From contig JAWOHT010000014.1 in assembly GCA_046485045.1 (NCBI GenBank), positions 1 through 64,000 of the forward strand: DNA of 64,000 nt, in the 5' to 3' direction. The notes beneath the pieces were generated by a model, which saw nothing but the letters and a program-made list of their open reading frames with translations, did not search any database and was not told the origin of the DNA. Source of the DNA: JAFGPL01 sp046485045. GTDB lineage: Bacteria > Bacteroidota > Bacteroidia > Bacteroidales > UBA10428. The position numbers and the translations under genes are program-made. Of the stretch, positions 60,907 through 64,000 are shown in pieces (the stretch's first letter is position 1; the number at the start of each line of letters is the position of its first letter).

Positions 60907-61470
60907 TTATTTTACCGGAAACCAGATAATGGTCTGAAATTTCTCCGGGTCTTTTTCCTCATTTGGATCGGTAAGGTAAGTTTCCCAGGCGGTACCGTTA
61001 TCTTTGAGGTTATTATCTTTTACATATTTTTGCATGGCCTCATAAACAGGAAGCATCTTTTCGTAAGGACCCACATATAAGGTGCTTACAACTTTCATTG
61101 CTTCAAATTCCTTATAAACAACATCCCCGTCTGTTCCGGTTTTGGCTGCAACTGGCACTCCTGCTTCAAAAACTGTATTTCCTTTAGGGTCAAATGAATA
61201 ATAAACAGCAAATGGGGGACCTGCCGGTTGAACCTGGTTCTGTCCCATATATGCAAACAGCTTACCATAAAGCTCACCCATTTTGGGGCCCACCTCGCTG
61301 GTAGGCACTTCTGCTTTAATGACAAATGCTTTTTGGGCATCAACGTTTTTAACTTCTATTTTTGGCCCTGAAGGGCAATCAGATTGTTTTTTCTGGGCTG
61401 ATACTGATAAATTAAAGCCGGTAAAAAACAGCATAACTGCAATCATCATAAAAAATGGTTTGGTTTTCAT
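60907..61470 (-). CDS. Secreted GyrI-like (AraC effector-binding fold) protein
   Basis: A 187-residue exported protein: signal peptide (about 1-25, MLFFTGFNLSVSAQ), then a GyrI-like small-molecule-binding domain (about 38-187) with KIEVKNVDAQKAFVIKAEVP, PFAVYYSFDP, STLYVGPYEKMLPVYEAM and a C-terminal TIIWFPVK. The fold binds hydrophobic or amphipathic small molecules; in the periplasm it may sequester a ligand. There is a single cysteine near the start of the mature protein (QSDCPSGP). It converges with DUF6132 across a shared terminator and is transcribed separately. Confidence 0.82.
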   Translation of the reverse strand: MKTKPFFMMIAVMLFFTGFNLSVSAQKKQSDCPSGPKIEVKNVDAQKAFVIKAEVPTSEVGPKMGELYGKLFAYMGQNQVQPAGPPFAVYYSFDPKGNTVFEAGVPVAAKTGTDGDVVYKEFEAMKVVSTLYVGPYEKMLPVYEAMQKYVKDNNLKDNGTAWETYLTDPNEEKDPEKFQTIIWFPVK

Positions 61471-61768
61471 AACAGATTAAATTTTAAATTAATTGATAAA
61501 TTCTGAAGACAAAGATCGCACCCCTGAATGACAACCCTATGTCAGCAGGTTTAAAGGGCAGGCGATATATTTTATTATTTATTAAATTTATTGAAAATGA
61601 ATTATATAACCAAATATATATGACAAATAAAAATTGTAAAGCCAGTTAAATAATATTGATATTTAGTCATTTAATTAAACCATTTTGTCAAAAATCAGTA
61701 ACCTTTCAGCCTGATAAACAGTTAAAATCATAGCTTTTCAAGATCAATTATAAAAACTTACCAGATAT

Positions 61769-62140
61769 ATGGAATCGTTAGCGATTAGAGGAACACTAAG
61801 AACACCTGCCATCATTTTCAATCCAGACGGAAACCTTATCATTAAAGGTAAGTCAATACCCGAAAGTGTTTTCAGGTTATATGCTCCGGCCATTCATTGG
61901 CTCGAACAACTTGATACGGAACATATTGTTTTTAATATAGATCTGGAGTATATAAACAGCGCATCGAAAGTTATGCTGCTCGAACTTTTCAATGTCCTCG
62001 AAGCCAATAGCAGGGTTAAAAGCATCAGGATAAACTGGCATCACGATGCAGACGATGAAGACAACTTTGATACCGGCAAGATTTATGAAGAGTCATTAAC
62101 CCGTTCACAATTTACCTATGTGAATTATGTGACAAGGTGA
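61769..62140 (+). CDS. DUF1987/SiaC-family protein
   Basis: A 123-residue protein of the SiaC (DUF1987) family: RTPAIIFNPDGNLIIKGKSI (the N-terminal family signature), VFRLYAPAIHWLEQLDTEHI and DLEYINSASKVMLLELFNVL. In Pseudomonas SiaC is a phosphorylatable regulator (Thr68) interacting with a kinase/phosphatase pair SiaB/SiaA and the diguanylate cyclase SiaD. The corresponding candidate residue here is Ser64 or Ser66 in the INSASK segment. No SiaA/B/D homologue is visible in the window, so the partner is elsewhere. Confidence 0.85.
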   Translation: MESLAIRGTLRTPAIIFNPDGNLIIKGKSIPESVFRLYAPAIHWLEQLDTEHIVFNIDLEYINSASKVMLLELFNVLEANSRVKSIRINWHHDADDEDNFDTGKIYEESLTRSQFTYVNYVTR

Positions 62141-62535
62141 AAGTAACCAATTTTTTTTTATTGGGTTATGGTAAGTTTGCGATAGCGTTATTCACTTATA
62201 TGTTCAATTGCTGTAAAAGCCTTTCTTAGTATTCTTTTCTTTAAACTTTCAGACGCCGGTACTATAACAGCTTCAACCTATCCCGGTGTTTCTCTTTCAA
62301 GTTCAAAATCGGGAATTATTTTAACTACAATTTCTATATCTTTATCAGTATTTTCAAGCTGAAAGAAATTGAATACGTTGAAAAAATTATAAGATCAACA
62401 GTATTTCGTTATTTGGTGGCAACCATCTGGTTGACCAGTTAAAAGATATCTTTGCCCCGAAAAGTTAAAAACAACCACATAGGTAAGATTTTTACTTTGA
62501 AAACATGCCTGTTTGGTTCTAAATTATTATTAAAG
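62141..62535. other. Intergenic region between the SiaC-like gene and rtcB
   Basis: 395 bases up to the GTG start of rtcB. It holds a minus-strand open stretch interpreted as a degraded ORF (62188-62394). Beyond that no RNA or clear promoter was recognised; no TAnnTTTG in the right position precedes rtcB. Confidence 0.4.
62188..62394 (-). pseudogene. Possible degraded small ORF
   Basis: On the minus strand a frame of 69 codons from 62394 down to a TAA at 62188-62190 has protein-like composition (IVVKIIPDFELERETPG, then EAVIVPASESLKKRILRKAF) interrupted by a single TAG at 62278-62280 and lacking a start codon after the preceding stop at 62395-62397. One base change in the TAG codon would restore continuity. 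I do not recognise the family, and chance cannot be excluded. Confidence 0.3.
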
Positions 62536-63705
62536 GTGAAACAGGTTATAACTACAGAAAGAATTCCAATCAAATTGTGGCTGGAAGATATAGAGGAGGG
62601 TGCGTTGCAACAGTCCCGCAACATGGCCAATCTGCCATTTGCATTCAGCCATATTGCCATCATGCCCGATAGTCACGAAGGATATGGGATGCCAATCGGC
62701 GGGGTATTGGCGACAAAAGGGGTAGTTGTTCCGAATGCAGTTGGGGTAGATATAGGATGCGGTATGTGCGCATTAAAGACAAACCTCGAAACTATTTCAA
62801 CAGAAACTGTGAAAAAGATCATGAGTGGTATCAGAGGGCTTGTGCCACTTGGTTTTGATCATCATAAAGATAAAAAAGATATTGCTTTAATGCCTTCAGC
62901 AGATAACATTGTTAAAAACGGTGTTGTGGAACGTGAGTATGAAAGCGCCAGAAAGCAAATTGGCACACTTGGGGGCGGGAACCATTTTATTGAGGTACAA
63001 AAAGGTTCCGACGGCCATATCTGGATAATGGTACATTCCGGTAGCCGGAATATTGGTTTAAAGGTTGCAGAACACTATAACAAAATTGCACAGCGCCTGA
63101 ATGAAAGATGGCAATCTGTAGTGGATAAATCTTTCAACCTGGCATTTCTTCCAATCGAAGAACAGGCAGCAAAGGATTATCTCAGTGAAATGCAATATTG
63201 TGTTGATTTTGCCTTTGCCAACAGAAAACTGATGATGAACAATATTGTGTCTGTTTTTACCGGATGCTTCAACGGGAATTTCAGCGAGCTGGAGTTTATT
63301 AATATTGCCCATAATTATGCACGGTGGGAAAGCCATTTCAATACCAATGTAATTGTACACCGGAAAGGTGCGACAAGCGCCCGGGTAGGGGAGAAGGGGA
63401 TTATACCGGGTTCACAGGGTACCAAAAGCTATATAGTGTGTGGCAAAGGAAGTGCCGAAAGTTTTGAAAGCTGTTCGCATGGTGCAGGTCGTGCGTTAAG
63501 CCGCAAAAAGGCCCAGCGCACGCTTGAGCTTGAAACAGAAATCGCAAAGATGGATGAAAAAGGAATTATTCATGCCATAAGAAACAAAAGCGATCTGGAT
63601 GAAGCCCCGGGAGCATATAAGTGCATTGATGTGGTAATGGAGAACCAGAAAGACCTGGTAGATATAATGGTTGAACTAAACCCGTTGGCGGTAATCAAGG
63701 GATGA
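62536..63705 (+). CDS. rtcB: RtcB-family RNA-splicing ligase
   Basis: A 389-residue protein when begun at the GTG at 62536; the ATG at 62452 gives a 28-residue N-terminal extension that lacks family similarity, while the Lys-Gln-Val-Ile-Thr segment after GTG is the normal N-terminus. RtcB seals 2',3'-cyclic phosphate or 3'-phosphate ends to 5'-OH using GTP and Mn2+. Seen: MPDSHEGYGMPIGGVLATKG, GVDIGCGM (metal), LGGGNHFIEVQ, VHSGSRNIG and the guanylated His315 in ESCSHGAGR. No archease or RtcA gene adjoins. Start at GTG is the better choice. Confidence 0.92.
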   Translation: MKQVITTERIPIKLWLEDIEEGALQQSRNMANLPFAFSHIAIMPDSHEGYGMPIGGVLATKGVVVPNAVGVDIGCGMCALKTNLETISTETVKKIMSGIRGLVPLGFDHHKDKKDIALMPSADNIVKNGVVEREYESARKQIGTLGGGNHFIEVQKGSDGHIWIMVHSGSRNIGLKVAEHYNKIAQRLNERWQSVVDKSFNLAFLPIEEQAAKDYLSEMQYCVDFAFANRKLMMNNIVSVFTGCFNGNFSELEFINIAHNYARWESHFNTNVIVHRKGATSARVGEKGIIPGSQGTKSYIVCGKGSAESFESCSHGAGRALSRKKAQRTLELETEIAKMDEKGIIHAIRNKSDLDEAPGAYKCIDVVMENQKDLVDIMVELNPLAVIKG

Positions 63706-63713
63706 TTCTAAAC

Positions 63714-63732
63714 TTGCGGAGAGAGAGGGATT
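63714..63732. repeat. Direct repeat copy of the tRNA-Ser 3' end
   Basis: TTGCGGAGAGAGAGGGATT is identical to 63893-63911, which covers the 3' end of the tRNA-Ser gene. It is followed by unrelated sequence rather than a T-arm, so it is a remnant of tRNA sequence rather than a gene. Confidence 0.7.
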
Positions 63733-63773
63733 ACTCCTTTCAGTCGTGATCCCTTAAGGGAGAGGCTTAAAAC

Positions 63774-63817
63774 AAAAAGCCCTGGCTTCCTTCGGTCGCT
63801 TGGGTCTTTGCTTTTTT
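63774..63817 (+). terminator. Candidate terminator downstream of rtcB
   Basis: AAAAAGCCC at 63774-63782 can pair imperfectly with GGGTCTTT around 63802-63809, followed by T6 at 63812-63817. The sequence is an inverted, diverged copy of the tRNA terminator at 63851-63889. Confidence 0.55.
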
Positions 63818-63850
63818 ATCTCCTTTTGAAAAAAAATTTTCAACGGAACT

Positions 63851-63889
63851 AAAAAAGCAAAGCCCCATTGCAAGGCAACAGGGCTTTTT
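63851..63889 (-). terminator. Rho-independent terminator of the tRNA-Ser gene
   Basis: On the minus strand AAAGCCC (from 63887) pairs with GGGGCTTT (to 63859), followed by a run of T (63851-63856 as A on the plus strand). It lies just past the tRNA 3' end. Confidence 0.75.
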
Positions 63890-63895
63890 GTTTTG

Positions 63896-63980
63896 CGGAG
63901 AGAGAGGGATTCGAACCCCCGGTACCTTGCAGTACAACGGTTTTCAAGACCGCCGCATTAGACCGCTCTGCCATCTCTCC
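63896..63980 (-). tRNA. tRNA-Ser(TGA)
   Basis: The minus strand reads GGAGAGATGGCAGAGCGGTC from 63980, with acceptor arm GGAGAGA paired to TCTCTCC, a T-loop GGTTCGAATCCC, a long variable arm as in class II tRNAs, and the anticodon loop CTTGAAA giving TGA. No CCA is encoded at the 3' end. 85 nucleotides. The 3' end is repeated at 63714-63732. Confidence 0.95.
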
Positions 63981-64000
63981 GAGCGCAAAAGTATAAATTT

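Noticed and set aside
62452..62535. ATG start of rtcB at 62452
   Set aside because: The 28-residue extension has no similarity to RtcB N-termini, while GTG at 62536 begins the normal family sequence.

Overview
The window looks like chromosomal DNA of a Bacteroidota bacterium, probably Bacteroidales/Marinilabiliales-like. Evidence: Bacteroidota-type promoters (TTG ... TAnnTTTG) without Shine-Dalgarno signals, FecI-type sigma/FecR anti-sigma pairs, a TonB-dependent receptor with a DUF4249 lipoprotein, STN plus carboxypeptidase-regulatory surface proteins, a lipoprotein dipeptidyl peptidase III and DUF6132/DUF1987 proteins. Pyruvate-type and 2-oxoglutarate dehydrogenase complexes and a proton-translocating transhydrogenase point to a respiratory or facultative lifestyle.

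Layout. 1-7 kb: housekeeping genes (recF partial, TPR protein, ribH, a D-2-hydroxyacid dehydrogenase, a flippase-like membrane protein, dipeptidyl peptidase III). 7-12.8 kb: a minus-strand surface-signalling block (ECF sigma, FecR, STN/CPD protein, MG2-domain protein). 12.9-15.5 kb: glucuronokinase-like GHMP kinase, galU and an anchored methyltransferase. 15.5-21.9 kb: a minus-strand operon of unknown secreted protein, TonB-dependent receptor, DUF4249 lipoprotein and MG2 protein. 22.6-24.1 kb: an aromatic amino acid decarboxylase.

24.2-42.4 kb is a sugar-phosphate region. On the plus strand are a KdsD-type SIS isomerase, an isochorismatase-fold hydrolase and a PfkB kinase. Convergent to these lie a SorE-like L-sorbose-1-phosphate reductase, a class II aldolase fused to an SrlD-like sorbitol-6-phosphate dehydrogenase, a PHP protein, an aldo/keto reductase, two HAD phosphatases and a hybrid histidine kinase. 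Next come a complete 2-oxoacid dehydrogenase operon (E2, E3, fused E1) and a divergent GntR/UTRA regulator. A perfect palindrome sits on the two divergent promoters. sucAB and a split pntAA-pntAB-pntB follow.

49.9-56.8 kb holds a second sigma/FecR/STN-CPD set, a third CPD paralogue, and an ECF sigma/zf-HC2 anti-sigma/two Spy-like proteins operon. 57.0-60.9 kb is the most unusual part: an ArsM-like methyltransferase ending in four cysteines, a 31-residue peptide ORF with four cysteines, a radical SAM/SPASM enzyme, an N-terminal thioredoxin/thioredoxin reductase fusion and a DUF6132 membrane protein. These are compactly arranged behind a promoter carrying an inverted repeat and end at a strong bidirectional terminator. 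I interpret it as a candidate metalloid- or thiol-linked peptide maturation system. The window ends with a GyrI-like secreted protein, a SiaC-family protein, RtcB, and a tRNA-Ser(TGA) beside repeated tRNA 3'-end sequence.
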